Positions 1-9,318 are shown, counted from the first letter of the stretch. The stretch: 64,000 nt of DNA from Isoptericola chiayiensis (GCF_013149805.1 NZ_JABEZT010000001.1:1-64000); one strand, 5' to 3'. The notes: generated from the letters alone by a model not told the origin. Translations and numbers: made by a program.

Positions 1-63
1 GACTTGCATGTGTTAAGCACGCCGCCAGCGTTCGTCCTGAGCCAGGATCAAACTCTCCGTAAA
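1..63 (-). rRNA. rrs: 16S ribosomal RNA, 5' end only
   Basis: The reverse complement holds the universal 5' segment of 16S rRNA, including AGAGTTTGATCCTGGCTCAG (the 27F primer site) and the downstream GGCGGCGTGCTTAACAC block. The gene runs leftwards out of the window, so only about 63 nt are present. The mature 5' end near 63 is placed by analogy with E. coli, where about seven bases precede AGAGTTTGATC; it is not directly visible. Confidence 0.97.
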
Positions 64-466
64 AGAGAGAAAACACCACCAACCCTCAACAGGCCAGCGA
101 TGCCATATCGATACTGGCCAGACCAAACAAACTAGCAAAAACTAGCTGTCCAATCCAGTCCAAAGGAACCAATGAAGGTTCAATAAATTGGCATTGACTA
201 TCAAGCACACTGTTGAGTTCTCAAACAACCGACGCACACCATCCAAGACCAGAACCTTCGCCCTGACCCCGTCCGGGGCAACCCTTCAACCTTACCCGAA
301 CCAACCCGCCGTGTCCAACCCGCTCTGCGAACTCTTCCGGCGACCTGCTTCACAGGCTCGGCCCCACGCTGCTCGGTCGAGAGCGCACGAAGCGACCCGA
401 CCTTTGCGGTGTGAGTTCCAGCCCCGGCGGCCGCCTCGCGGCGTCCGTTCCCTGTCGGGCTGACGT
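64..466 (-). other. rRNA operon leader (transcribed spacer upstream of 16S)
   Basis: About 400 nt lie between the predicted rRNA start point and the 16S 5' end. GC content is clearly lower than in the rest of the window, as is common for rRNA leaders. The minus strand at 206-227 carries GTTTGAGAACTCAACAGTGT, a motif conserved in actinobacterial rRNA leaders and related to the boxA antitermination element. A short inverted pair (GGCCAG at 92-97, CTGGCC at 114-119) lies near the 16S end and may belong to the processing stem. No protein-coding gene is supported here. Confidence 0.75.
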
Positions 467-472
467 CAGAGA

Positions 473-501
473 ACATTACACGCCGCCTGCCCCGACGCCA
501 A
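473..501 (-). promoter_or_regulatory. Candidate rRNA operon promoter
   Basis: On the minus strand TTGGCG (496-501) is followed after exactly 17 bases by TAATGT (473-478), a good match to a housekeeping-sigma promoter. Transcription would start near 466 and run into the conserved leader motif and 16S. Further promoters are possible but were not identified. Confidence 0.6.
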
Positions 502-706
502 CTCATCGTGCGGTGACCCCCACCACACCGAGGCATGTCGGTGTCATCGCAGGTGAGCGCGCCCGCCGACGACGGCGACCCCGGTCCTGCGACGTGCACA
601 CCGACGCCCGCGCCGACGCCCAGACCTCGGGTCGGTCCTGGACGCCCCGATCGAGCCGCGGCGCCGCCCCGAGGGGCCATGACACCGTCGTCACACCGTC
701 GGGCGC

Positions 707-712
707 TACCGT
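707..712 (+). promoter_or_regulatory. Candidate -10 element for a leaderless GNAT transcript
   Basis: TACCGT sits exactly 7 bases upstream of the GTG at 720, the same geometry seen at several other genes in this window. No clear -35 hexamer is visible. Confidence 0.35.
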
Positions 713-719
713 CTGTCGA

Positions 720-1280
720 GTGAGCTCCCATCCGCTGTTCGTCCGTGCGGCACGCCCGACCGAGGCTGCCGAGATCGCCTGGCTCGCCGCCCTGACGTTC
801 CCCCTCGCGTGTCCACCGGGCACGCCGGTCGCCACGATGGCCGCCCACATCGCCCGTCACCTTTCGCCGCGGCGGGTAGCGGGCTGGATCGGCGACCCCG
901 CGCGGGAGACGGTGGTCGCTCTCGCCGGCCCCGAGGTCGTGGGCTACGCCCTCCTGGTGCACGGGAGTCCCGACGGCGAGGCGGAGGCCGACGTGTTGCG
1001 CGAGGCCGCCGGCCCCGGCCCGTACGTCGAGCTGTCGAAGATCTACGTGCACCCCGACCGGCTCGGCGACGGCACGGCGCACGCCCTGATGACGGGTGCC
1101 CTCGAGGCCGGTGAGCGGCTCGCGCCGGAGGCGTCCCTGTGGCTGGGGACCAACGGTGCCAACCATCGGGCGCAGACCTTCTACCGCAAGCACGGGTTCG
1201 AGGTCGTCGGCGAGCGGACCTACGACGTCGGCGGCGTGCAGCACGCCGACGTGGTCATGCTCCGACAGCCGGGTCACTGA
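720..1280 (+). CDS. GNAT family N-acetyltransferase
   Basis: A 186-residue protein with the GNAT fold. The acetyl-CoA binding region is the segment LSKIYVHPDRLGDGTAHALM near residues 103-122, followed by the late-strand N-H-R-A-Q-x-F-Y-x-K-H-G-F motif typical of the family. The substrate cannot be read from sequence. The frame is open further upstream, but the GTG at 720 is chosen because homology begins there and TACCGT (707-712) lies 7 bases before it, suggesting a leaderless start; no Shine-Dalgarno is seen. It diverges from the rRNA operon, and its 3' end is followed by the long hairpin at 1292-1362. Confidence 0.85.
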   Translation: MSSHPLFVRAARPTEAAEIAWLAALTFPLACPPGTPVATMAAHIARHLSPRRVAGWIGDPARETVVALAGPEVVGYALLVHGSPDGEAEADVLREAAGPGPYVELSKIYVHPDRLGDGTAHALMTGALEAGERLAPEASLWLGTNGANHRAQTFYRKHGFEVVGERTYDVGGVQHADVVMLRQPGH

Positions 1281-1291
1281 GCCCGCCCGCT

Positions 1292-1362
1292 GACGGGTCG
1301 AGCGTCTCTGTTCGTTCCGCATCAGGTGGTGATGCGGTACGAACAGAGACGCTCGACCCGTC
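1292..1362. terminator. Very long inverted repeat / bidirectional terminator
   Basis: Arms of 33 bases (1292-1324 and 1330-1362) pair with a single mismatch around a 5-base loop GGTGG. The outer arm contains GGGTCGAGCGTCTCTGTTCG and its exact complement. It lies between the convergent GNAT gene and the sugar isomerase/epimerase gene, so it probably ends both transcripts. The stem is far longer than a normal terminator needs and has no U-tract. Confidence 0.7.
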
Positions 1363-1381
1363 TCGTCACTGCTGAAGTGGG

Positions 1382-2383
1382 TCAGTCCTTGGACGAGAAC
1401 GCCGCGTCGAAGGCCGCGTCCGGGGCGTCGAAGGCGAGGCGACGCACGAAGGCCAGCCCTTCCGGGGCGCCCACGAGACGGTCCATGCCGGCGTCCTCCC
1501 ACTCGACCGAGAGCGGGCCGTCGTACCCGATGGCGTTGAGCATCCGGAACGAGTCCTCCCAGGGCACGTCGCCGTGCCCGGTCGAGATGAAGTCCCAGCC
1601 ACGGCGCGGGTCCGCCCAGGCCAGGTGCGACGAGAGGCGGCCGTTGCGACCGTTGAGACGCTTCTTCGTGTCCTTGCAGTGCGCGTGGTAGATGCGGTCC
1701 TTGAAGTCCCAGAGGAAGCCCACCGGGTCCACGTCCTGCCAGACCATGTGGCTCGGGTCCCAGTTCAGGCCGAACGACTCGCGGTGCCCGATCGCCTCGA
1801 GCGTGCGGTGCGTCGTCCAGTAGTCGTAGGCGATCTCGCTCGGGTGGACCTCGAGCGCGAAGCGGACGCCGACCTCCTCGAAGACGTCGAGGATCGGGTT
1901 CCAGCGGTCTGCGAAGTCCTGGTAGCCGGCCTCGACCATGTCGGCCGGTACCGGCGGGAACATGGCGACGGTCTTCCAGATGGACGAGCCGGTGAACCCG
2001 ACGACGGTGCGCACCCCGAGCTTCGCGGCCATCCGGGCGGTGTCCTTCATCGCCTCGGCCGCCCGTCGCCGGACGCCCTCCGGGTCGCCGTCGCCCCAGA
2101 CGTGCGGCGACAGGATCTCCTCGTGCCGCCGGTCGATCGGGTCGTCGCAGACCGCCTGGCCGGTCAGGTGGTTGGAGATCGCGACGATCCGCAGGCCGTG
2201 CCGGGCCATGAGGTCCTTGCGGCCCTGGACGTACTCGGCGTCGTCCCACCGGGTCACGTCGAGGTGGTCGCCCCAGCAGCACAGCTCGAGGCCGTCGTAG
2301 CCCCATCCGGAGGCGAGCTCTGCGAGCTCCTCCAGCGGCATGTCCGCCCACTGGCCGGTGAAGAGACTGATCGGTCGTGTCAT
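1382..2383 (-). CDS. Sugar phosphate isomerase/epimerase family protein
   Basis: A 333-residue protein of the xylose isomerase-like TIM-barrel family (AP endonuclease 2 fold). Barrel-family features include the N-terminal W-G-Y-D-G-L-E-L strand, the central ALEVHPSE segment, LNWDPSHMVW, and the late H-x-K-D and VEWED segments that usually supply metal ligands. The ATG at 2383 is preceded by GAGAGGAAAG. It is the last gene of the minus-strand carbohydrate locus. In such loci these proteins often isomerise or epimerise keto-sugars made by a Gfo/Idh/MocA dehydrogenase; that role here is inference. The substrate is unknown. Confidence 0.85.
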   Translation of the reverse strand: MTRPISLFTGQWADMPLEELAELASGWGYDGLELCCWGDHLDVTRWDDAEYVQGRKDLMARHGLRIVAISNHLTGQAVCDDPIDRRHEEILSPHVWGDGDPEGVRRRAAEAMKDTARMAAKLGVRTVVGFTGSSIWKTVAMFPPVPADMVEAGYQDFADRWNPILDVFEEVGVRFALEVHPSEIAYDYWTTHRTLEAIGHRESFGLNWDPSHMVWQDVDPVGFLWDFKDRIYHAHCKDTKKRLNGRNGRLSSHLAWADPRRGWDFISTGHGDVPWEDSFRMLNAIGYDGPLSVEWEDAGMDRLVGAPEGLAFVRRLAFDAPDAAFDAAFSSKD

Positions 2384-2432
2384 GGTCTTTCCTCTCGTTG
2401 TTCCTGGTCCCGGCCGTGCCGAGCCGTGGCTC

Positions 2433-3047
2433 TCAACTGCGCCGCCGCCGCACCACGACGGCCCCGAGGACGCCGGCCACCACGAGGGCACCCAGCGTCC
2501 ACACGCTCCAGGCCGGCAGTCCGTCCGGGCCCGACGACGCCGCGGCGGCCTGCTCGGCGTCGCTCCCCGCGGCCGGGGCGTCGTCCGTCTGCCCGGTGCT
2601 GTCCTCTCCCCCGGCGTCCGCGCCGGTCGCGACCTCCGACTCCTCGGGCGAGGGCGCCTCGGGCGGAGCCACCACATCGATCTCGGTGGTCACCTTGGTC
2701 TTCTGCGGTTCCTTCACCCGTGCGGTGACCGTCCAGTGTCCAGCCTCGAGCAGCTCGGCGTCCGAGCGGTACCAGCCGACGCCCTCGGACGCCGACGCCA
2801 GCGTCACCGGACCGACCTCCTCGCCGTCGTCAGAGACGGCCCGCACGACGACCATCGCGGACTCCTCGACAGGATGCCCGTCCCCCGCCCAGACCAGCGA
2901 CGCCGAGACGCCGCCGCTGCCGTCCGTGCCGATCTCGACGTCGATCTCGCCGCCGTGGGCGACCGCCGGTCCGGCGACAGCCACCGGCCCGGCGGCCAGT
3001 CCGAGCGCGAGCGCCACTCCGGCGCCTGCTCGTCCGAACCTTCTCAT
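2433..3047 (-). CDS. Secreted, C-terminally membrane-anchored hypothetical protein
   Basis: A 204-residue protein with a clear N-terminal signal peptide (Arg-rich start, hydrophobic core, A-V-A-H-G cleavage region near residue 30). A beta-rich domain of about 100 residues follows, then an acidic Ala/Ser/Glu-rich linker, one transmembrane helix and a terminal R-R-R-R-S tail, so the domain should be displayed outside the cell. The domain loosely resembles CopC/YtkA-like immunoglobulin folds, but no copper-binding pattern is convincing. It lies just downstream of the giant secreted sugar-oxidation protein on the same strand, separated from it by a terminator-like hairpin. Function unknown. Confidence 0.75.
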   Translation of the reverse strand: MRRFGRAGAGVALALGLAAGPVAVAGPAVAHGGEIDVEIGTDGSGGVSASLVWAGDGHPVEESAMVVVRAVSDDGEEVGPVTLASASEGVGWYRSDAELLEAGHWTVTARVKEPQKTKVTTEIDVVAPPEAPSPEESEVATGADAGGEDSTGQTDDAPAAGSDAEQAAAASSGPDGLPAWSVWTLGALVVAGVLGAVVVRRRRS

Positions 3048-3090
3048 CGTGCTGCCTCCTCGTGGTGTGGGTGGGACCGGTGGCCCCGGG

Positions 3091-3132
3091 CCCTCGGCAC
3101 GGGGCCGGAGCGCACCCGCCCCGTGCCGAGGG
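3091..3132 (-). terminator. Hairpin terminator after the giant secreted protein gene
   Basis: Perfect 15-base arms (3091-3105 and 3118-3132, CCCTCGGCACGGGGC and its complement) enclose a 12-base loop. It lies about 165 bases past the stop at 3298. The rest of the 250-base gap 3048-3297 shows only GC-rich sequence with no supported gene. Confidence 0.65.
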
Positions 3133-3297
3133 TGGCCGACCGGAGTCGGCCGATGCCGGCGGCGCACCCGCCGCACCCCCACCGAACACCCTGGGCCGGG
3201 GTCGTCGGCGGGGGCTCGATGCGGCCGGGCGCGACGCCGGCGGTCTGGCGAGGGGTGTGCGCCGGGGATCAGGGCCACCGGCGCACACCCCGGTCCG

Positions 3298-6200
3298 TCA
3301 GTCGCACACCTCCTCGACGGTGGCGATCAGCCGCGCCTTGCCCGAGGGGCTCAGCGTCCAGTCGCCGGTCACCGTGAGGTCGGTGCGGGGCGACGGCGAG
3401 GCGATCACCCGGTAGTCGCCGGGGGCGAGGTCGTCGAGCTCCTTGACCTTGCCGTCCGCCGAACCGTCGACCCACCGGTGCACGGTGTAGCTGCGCACCC
3501 CCGGCAGCGTCACCGGCGAGATCGACCCGCCGGCGTCGCAGGTGGCCGCCTCGACGGCCACGTCCGGGGTGTTCGGGTCGGGGCACTCCGGCTCCTCGAG
3601 CGTCACGACGAGCACCGCGAGCCCGTTGTCCCGGACCCTCCAGTCGCCGTCACCGACGAGGAAGTAGCCGTCCGCCGGGCGGGCCGCGATGCGGTACTCC
3701 CCCGGCGAGAGGTCTTCCAGGTCGGTCAGCCGGTCGCCGGCGGACCCGTCGACCAGCTCCCGCACCACGTAGGAGCGCACCCCCGGCACGTCGGCCAGGA
3801 CGAGCGAGCCCCCGGTCACGACCTCGGAGTCGTCCGCGTCGTAGGTGCACGTCGGCTGGACGACCTCGACCGCCGGGGCGGCAGGGCAGTCCGGCTCGGA
3901 CAGGGTCACCGTGGTCTGGACGCGTCCCTGGAAGATCTCCGTCCAGCCCTCGCCGGCCACGAGCTCGTAGCCGTCGGCCGGCCAGGCCCGCACCACGTAG
4001 TCACCCGGCGGCAGGTCCGACCCGTCGCCGATGTAGGTGCCGAGGTCGTCGGCCGCCCACACCACGTAGCGCTGCACGCCGTCCATGGACACCCCGGAGA
4101 CCGCACCGTTCGACACGACGGTGGAGCCGTCGTCGTCCAGCGAGCAGGTCGGCTGGGTGAGCTCGACGGCGGGAGTGGCCTCCGCGACGTCGGGCTCGGC
4201 GATCGTGAACTCGAGCGTCTCGCCCGTGGCCTCCTCGCCGTCGGCCGAGGCCCGCACCTGGACGGTGTGGGCGCCGGGCTCCGAGATCTCCACCGGTGCG
4301 GTGTATTCCGCCCAGCCACCGCCGTCGACGTCGACCTCCCGGTACACCTGAGCACCCTCAGGTCCACCGGTGGTCTCCACCGTGACGGTCACCGGACCGA
4401 GCCACTGACCGTCGGGGCCGTCAGGCTCGGCGGGGTCGAGCGTCCCGACCACCTCGAGCGGCTCGGCGGTGCCGGCCACCCGGAAGTGGTCGAAGGACGC
4501 CGTGGCCACCGACTGCTGCGAGGCGCCCAGGGCGTACAGGCCCACCCGGGCGTCCTCCAGCCCCTCGTGGGCGACGGACTGCCCGAAGGACGTCCAGTCC
4601 TCGCCGTCCGCGCTGTACTCGCCGGAGTACGTGGACCCGTCCTTGGTCAGGCGCAGGTGCCAGACGCTCTCGGTGAGCTCGTTCGCGTTGGGCTGCGGGT
4701 CCTGGACGACGGCGTCGACCTCGCTGCGCAACTCGATCCGCCGCGTGACGGGGTCGCCCGCCGCGTTGTCGGTGACGAGGTCGAGCTTGACGTAGTTGTC
4801 GTCGTCGCCGTAGACGATCAGACCGCCCTGCTGGTACTGCTGGTCGAACGTCGAGCCGTCGACCAGGGTCTCCACGGTCCAGTCACCGTCCGGCAGGTCC
4901 TGCACGACGATGTTCGGCGTGCCGGTGTTGTCGCCGGTGTAGATGTCCGTGGCCGTGGTGTCGATCTCCAGCGCGCCACCGGTCACCCGGTAGCCCGTCG
5001 GGTCCTCGCGCACCACGTCCCAGCGGCAGGCGTCCAGAGAGTCCCCGTCGAACTCGTCGTCGGGCCCGGGGGCCTCGGCGGTGTCGTCCGGCGTGATCTG
5101 GAACCAGTCGAACTGCGCGTCCACCACGTCCGCCGCCGAACCGGCGCCCGCGAGCGCCACGAGTCCGATCTGCGGGTCGTCGATACCGGTCAGCGACTTC
5201 GTCTGCGGCATGGCCGTGAAGTCCACGCCGTCGTCCGAGTACGACGCCGTCAGGTCGTCGCCGTCGCTGCTGGCCAGACGCACGTACACCGTGTCGGGGT
5301 ACGCCGCGCCGAGTGCCGCGGTGTTGGAGTCCCCGACCTCGTTCGGTGCACCTGCCTCCTCACGGATGTACTGGAAGATGCGCGTCGCCGGGTCGGCCGG
5401 TGCCGACCGGCCCTGCACCACCATCTTCGCGTAGTTGTCCGCGTCGCCGTAGATCACCAGGCCGGCCTGCTGGTACTGCGCGTAGGCCGGGATGGTCACC
5501 TTGGCGGTCGCCGTGAACGGACCGTCCGGGAGGTCCTGCAGGACGACGTTCGGCACGGTGACGTTGTTCGTTCCGTAGAAGTCCGTGGCCGTCGCCGGGA
5601 TCGTGAGGACCCCGTCGGCGACCTGCAGGTCCTGGTTGCGGTCGAGCACGGTCCACCGCTCCGGGTCGAGCTCGGAGCCGAGGAAGTCGTCCGACCGGCC
5701 GGACAGGCACGGTGTCGGCTCCGGCGTCGTGCCGGTGACCTCCACCTCGACGTACTCGACGGCGTAGGCACCGCCGTCGTCCGTCACGCGCACCTGGAGC
5801 CGGTACGTGCCCGGCGCGTCGTAGGTGTGCTCGAGCGTGGGCTCGCCACCCTCGACGAACCCGTCGCCGAGACCCACGTCCCAGGCGTAGGACAGCTCGC
5901 CGGACCCGTCGGGGTCGGTGGCGTCGGCGGTCGCGGTCACGGTCAGCGGGGCGTCGCCCGAGACCGGGTCGACCGTCAGCTCGACCTCCGGCCGCTCGTT
6001 GTCCGTGACACCGCGCCCGTCGATCTCCATCCAGTTGACGTTGATCCCACCGGACAGCAGCACGAAGTGCAGCGATCCGGAACCGCCGGGCACGTTCGAC
6101 AGCTCGGTGCCGACGTCGACGTACTGCTGCCAGCCGCCGGTGCCGGGCACGGTGATGCTGCCGATCTCGGGACCGTCGGGGGCGTCCCAGCGCACCGAGA

Positions 6201-9200
6201 CCTCCCCGCCGCTCCCGGACGACGCCGCGCGCAGCGAGATCCCGTCCACGTTGGTCAGGCTGACGGGCTCGTGGGCCCAGTAGTCACCGGGCTCGATGTA
6301 GCCGATGTTCTGGCCGCCGCCGGCGGTGTCGCCCGTCTCCTCGATCTGGACGCCCGGGTCCCCCGCACCGTCACCGATGCCGTCCGCACGACCGGTGGCC
6401 GTGAAGAACTCCGACTGGACCAGCTTGGGCTGGAGCACCTGCAGGTCGGTGGTGGTCAGCGGAGCGCCGGCGTCACCGCCGTCGTCCGTGTAGAACGCCT
6501 CGATCACCCAGAAGATGTTCGACTCGATGCCGTGACCCTCGTCCCGGGCGGTCTGGATGACCCCCGAGCAGCCGGTCAGCTCGTCGAACGGGTGCGCGTG
6601 CGAGTCGTGCCCGAGCGACGTGAACAGCGAGACGTCTTCACAGCTCACCTCGCCGTCCGGGTCGTCCACCTCGATCTCGTAGAGGACCTGGTCGCCCCAC
6701 TCGAAGAAGCCACCGTTCTCCGGGAAGGTGATGCTCACCTCCGGAGCCACGTTGCCGACCACGACGGTCACGTTCGCGACACCGGTCTGCCCGGAGGCGT
6801 CGGTGGCCGTGAGCTGGGCGGTGTAGCGCCCGTTCTCGGTGTACGTGTGGGTCGGGTTCGCCTCGGTGCTCGGCTCCGATCCGTCACCGAAGGTCCACTG
6901 CAGGGTGATCGGGTCGCCGGCAGGGTGCCGGGTGCCCTCGGAGGAGAACTGCACCGTCAGCGGTGCCAGGCCGTCCGTGACGTCCGCGGACGCACGGGCG
7001 ATCGGCGCCGGGTCACCCTCGACGTAGTTCACCTGGTAGACGCCCGAGCTGTCGTTGTTGCCGCCGAACCCGGAACCCCAGTCGACGACGTACAGCGCGC
7101 CGTCCGGGCCGAAGTCGAAGTCCATCGGCCGGTCGAACCCGACGCTCGGGTCGAAGACGCCCGGCAGGATCCGGTTGATGTCCACCAGGTCGTCGCGCTG
7201 CTCGCCCGCGAGCTGGAACGAGTACATCCGTCCCTGGTTCCACTCGCCGAAGAGCGCCTTGCCCTCCCAGTACTGGGGCCACTTGACGTCGGAGTCGAGC
7301 TCGGCGTCGTAGGAGTAGACCGGGCCACCCATCGGCGCACCGCCGCCACCGATCTCCGGGAACAGCGGGTTGGTCGAGTAGCCGTACCAGACCTCGGCCT
7401 CGATCGCCGGCGGGAGCTGGGTGATCCCCGTGTTGTGCGGGGAGTCGTTGACGGGGCCGCCGTCGCAGTCGAACTCGGCACCGGACTGACCGGTCGCGAA
7501 GTCGTACGCGTGGTAGGCGTTGTTGGCCCCCGTGCAGTACGGCCAGCCGTAGAAGCCGGTCTCGCTCACGACGTTCCACTCGACGGTCCCGGCCGGGCCG
7601 CGGTCCGGGTTCGCCGAGCCGGCGTCCGGGCCGTAGTCCGCGACGAGCACGTTGTCGTTCGCCGGGTCGACCCCGATGCGGAACGGGTTGCGGAAGCCCA
7701 TCGCGTAGATCTCCGGCAACGTGTCCGCCGTGCCCGGGGCGAACATGTTGCCCTCCGGGATCGTGTAGCCGCCCTCGTCCTGCGGGGTGATCCGCAGGAT
7801 CTTGCCGCGCAGGTCGTTGCTGTTGGCCGAGGTGCGCTGGGAGTCGAAGTTCTCACGTCCGTCGCGCTCGTCGAGGGGCGAGTAGCCCTGCGACTCGAAC
7901 GGGTTGGTGTTGTCGCCCGTGGCGACGAAGAGGTTGCCCTCGGAGTCGAACACCATGTCCCCGCCGGCGTGGCAGCAGGTCTGCCGCTGCGTCGGGATGA
8001 CCAGCACGGTCTCCTCCGTGGCCGGGTCGATGCTGCCCGACGCCGCGTCGTAGTCGAACCGCGAGACGCGGTTGTGAGGGCCGTCGTCACCGACGTCCTG
8101 CGGGGACCAGAACAGGTAGATCCACCCGTTGGACGCGAAGTCGGGGTCCAGCACGACGCCGGTCAGCCCGTCCTCGTTCGACTGGGTGACCGACAGGGTC
8201 ATCGCGGTGCTGGTGGTGTTCGACTCCGGGTCGATCACCTGCACGCGCCCGTCGCGCTCGACGTAGAAGACGGTGCCGTCGTCGGCGACGTCCAGCATCA
8301 TCGGGTTGGCGGTGTCCTCGTCGAGGGGCACGGTCTCGTAGCTGTCGCTCTGCGTCGCCGAGCAGTCGGAGTCCACGACCCCGGCCGCCGTCTGCAGACC
8401 GCCCAGCAGGTGCTCGAGGAACTCCGGCTCGGCGAACGACTCGTTCGTGTGACCGCCGCCGGTGTACCAGGACCGGCCGCCGTCGTACGGCTGGCACCAC
8501 GCGATCGGGTGCTCGGCACCCATCGCACCGGTACCGGCGTCGTACGTGGACTCGTCCAGCGAGGCCAGCACGTGCACCTCGTCGGTCGGGTCGGAGCGGA
8601 AGTTGTACCACTCGTCGAACCGCTCCCACCGCTGCGGCAGGTGCTCGGTCGACGGGTGCACGTGGTCGTGCACGTCGATCGTCGCGTCCTGGTTCTGCGG
8701 GTGGGAGTTGAAGTACGCGCCGACCAGCTCGCCGTACCACGGCCAGTCGTACTCGGTGTCGGACGCCGCGTGGATGCCGGCGTACCCGCCACCGTCCTGG
8801 ATGTAGCGTTCGAACGCCGCCTGCTGGTCGTCGTCGAGCACGTCACCCGTGGTCGAGAGCCAGGCCACGACGTCGTAGTTCGCGAGGTTCTCGTCGGTGA
8901 ATGCATCGGCGTCCTCCGTGGCGTCCACCGAGAAGCCGTGCTCCGTGCCCAGCTGCTCGATCGCCGCGATCCCCGCGGGGATCGAACCGTGCCGGAAGCC
9001 GGCCGTCTTGGAGAACACGAGCACGTCGAACGGGTCGGACACGTCCGGCGCCGCGGCGAGCGGCCCGGACGGAGCGGCAGGTGCTGCCGCGGCGGCCGGC
9101 GTCGCGCCGGCGATGGTGATGGGAGCGGCCACCGCGAGCGCGACGGCGACGGCGACGAGCCGTCCCCCCGCGCGCGGTGCTCCCCAGAGCCTTCTGGTCA

Positions 9201-9201
9201 C
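3298..9201 (-). CDS. Giant secreted ThuA / glucose-sorbosone dehydrogenase-like / PKD / CBM multidomain protein
   Basis: A 1967-residue exported protein. Approximate order: signal peptide (1-45), ThuA-like domain (55-270), six-bladed glucose/sorbosone dehydrogenase-like domain (275-725) with the C-C-H-A-G-G-D-M segment, PKD domain (725-820), an intervening beta domain, CBM6-like domain (925-1060), second PKD (1065-1160), two concanavalin A-like (DUF1349-type) domains (1165-1370, 1380-1575), an OmpL47/Ig-like domain (1590-1670), and three related roughly 85-residue C-terminal modules each with an L-x-P-G-[DE]-Y core. The GTG at 9201 is preferred over the ATG at 9222 because AAGGAG lies 6 bases before it. 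The domains suggest binding and oxidation of extracellular polysaccharide or glycosides. PQQ dependence is known for some dehydrogenase relatives but cannot be shown here. No LPXTG anchor is visible. Confidence 0.85.
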   Translation of the reverse strand: MTRRLWGAPRAGGRLVAVAVALAVAAPITIAGATPAAAAAPAAPSGPLAAAPDVSDPFDVLVFSKTAGFRHGSIPAGIAAIEQLGTEHGFSVDATEDADAFTDENLANYDVVAWLSTTGDVLDDDQQAAFERYIQDGGGYAGIHAASDTEYDWPWYGELVGAYFNSHPQNQDATIDVHDHVHPSTEHLPQRWERFDEWYNFRSDPTDEVHVLASLDESTYDAGTGAMGAEHPIAWCQPYDGGRSWYTGGGHTNESFAEPEFLEHLLGGLQTAAGVVDSDCSATQSDSYETVPLDEDTANPMMLDVADDGTVFYVERDGRVQVIDPESNTTSTAMTLSVTQSNEDGLTGVVLDPDFASNGWIYLFWSPQDVGDDGPHNRVSRFDYDAASGSIDPATEETVLVIPTQRQTCCHAGGDMVFDSEGNLFVATGDNTNPFESQGYSPLDERDGRENFDSQRTSANSNDLRGKILRITPQDEGGYTIPEGNMFAPGTADTLPEIYAMGFRNPFRIGVDPANDNVLVADYGPDAGSANPDRGPAGTVEWNVVSETGFYGWPYCTGANNAYHAYDFATGQSGAEFDCDGGPVNDSPHNTGITQLPPAIEAEVWYGYSTNPLFPEIGGGGAPMGGPVYSYDAELDSDVKWPQYWEGKALFGEWNQGRMYSFQLAGEQRDDLVDINRILPGVFDPSVGFDRPMDFDFGPDGALYVVDWGSGFGGNNDSSGVYQVNYVEGDPAPIARASADVTDGLAPLTVQFSSEGTRHPAGDPITLQWTFGDGSEPSTEANPTHTYTENGRYTAQLTATDASGQTGVANVTVVVGNVAPEVSITFPENGGFFEWGDQVLYEIEVDDPDGEVSCEDVSLFTSLGHDSHAHPFDELTGCSGVIQTARDEGHGIESNIFWVIEAFYTDDGGDAGAPLTTTDLQVLQPKLVQSEFFTATGRADGIGDGAGDPGVQIEETGDTAGGGQNIGYIEPGDYWAHEPVSLTNVDGISLRAASSGSGGEVSVRWDAPDGPEIGSITVPGTGGWQQYVDVGTELSNVPGGSGSLHFVLLSGGINVNWMEIDGRGVTDNERPEVELTVDPVSGDAPLTVTATADATDPDGSGELSYAWDVGLGDGFVEGGEPTLEHTYDAPGTYRLQVRVTDDGGAYAVEYVEVEVTGTTPEPTPCLSGRSDDFLGSELDPERWTVLDRNQDLQVADGVLTIPATATDFYGTNNVTVPNVVLQDLPDGPFTATAKVTIPAYAQYQQAGLVIYGDADNYAKMVVQGRSAPADPATRIFQYIREEAGAPNEVGDSNTAALGAAYPDTVYVRLASSDGDDLTASYSDDGVDFTAMPQTKSLTGIDDPQIGLVALAGAGSAADVVDAQFDWFQITPDDTAEAPGPDDEFDGDSLDACRWDVVREDPTGYRVTGGALEIDTTATDIYTGDNTGTPNIVVQDLPDGDWTVETLVDGSTFDQQYQQGGLIVYGDDDNYVKLDLVTDNAAGDPVTRRIELRSEVDAVVQDPQPNANELTESVWHLRLTKDGSTYSGEYSADGEDWTSFGQSVAHEGLEDARVGLYALGASQQSVATASFDHFRVAGTAEPLEVVGTLDPAEPDGPDGQWLGPVTVTVETTGGPEGAQVYREVDVDGGGWAEYTAPVEISEPGAHTVQVRASADGEEATGETLEFTIAEPDVAEATPAVELTQPTCSLDDDGSTVVSNGAVSGVSMDGVQRYVVWAADDLGTYIGDGSDLPPGDYVVRAWPADGYELVAGEGWTEIFQGRVQTTVTLSEPDCPAAPAVEVVQPTCTYDADDSEVVTGGSLVLADVPGVRSYVVRELVDGSAGDRLTDLEDLSPGEYRIAARPADGYFLVGDGDWRVRDNGLAVLVVTLEEPECPDPNTPDVAVEAATCDAGGSISPVTLPGVRSYTVHRWVDGSADGKVKELDDLAPGDYRVIASPSPRTDLTVTGDWTLSPSGKARLIATVEEVCD

Positions 9202-9299
9202 CAAGATCTCCTTCGTCGTCATCGTCGAACGGTCTTGCTGCGCTCCGGGATCACCGTGCGTCGGCCCTGACGCCCACGGTCACCGGTCCTGCTCCATCC

Positions 9300-9318
9300 G
9301 CGCCCCGGCGCGGGGCGC
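9300..9318 (-). terminator. Short GC-rich hairpin after the Gfo/Idh/MocA gene
   Basis: GCGCCCCG (9300-9307) and CGGGGCGC (9311-9318) pair around a 3-base loop, about 50 bases past the stop at 9368 and about 100 bases before the giant secreted protein gene. It may partly uncouple the two genes. Confidence 0.5.

Noticed and set aside
188-463. Small plus-strand gene within the rRNA leader
   Set aside because: No ribosome binding site, no recognisable protein features, and it is antisense to the conserved rRNA leader motif and promoter.
2377-9270. Very long open frame on the plus strand, antisense to the giant secreted protein
   Set aside because: Its composition is Arg/Gly/Val/Asp/His-rich with no domain, and it mirrors the coding strand's third-position GC bias. 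The minus-strand product has clear domains and a ribosome binding site.
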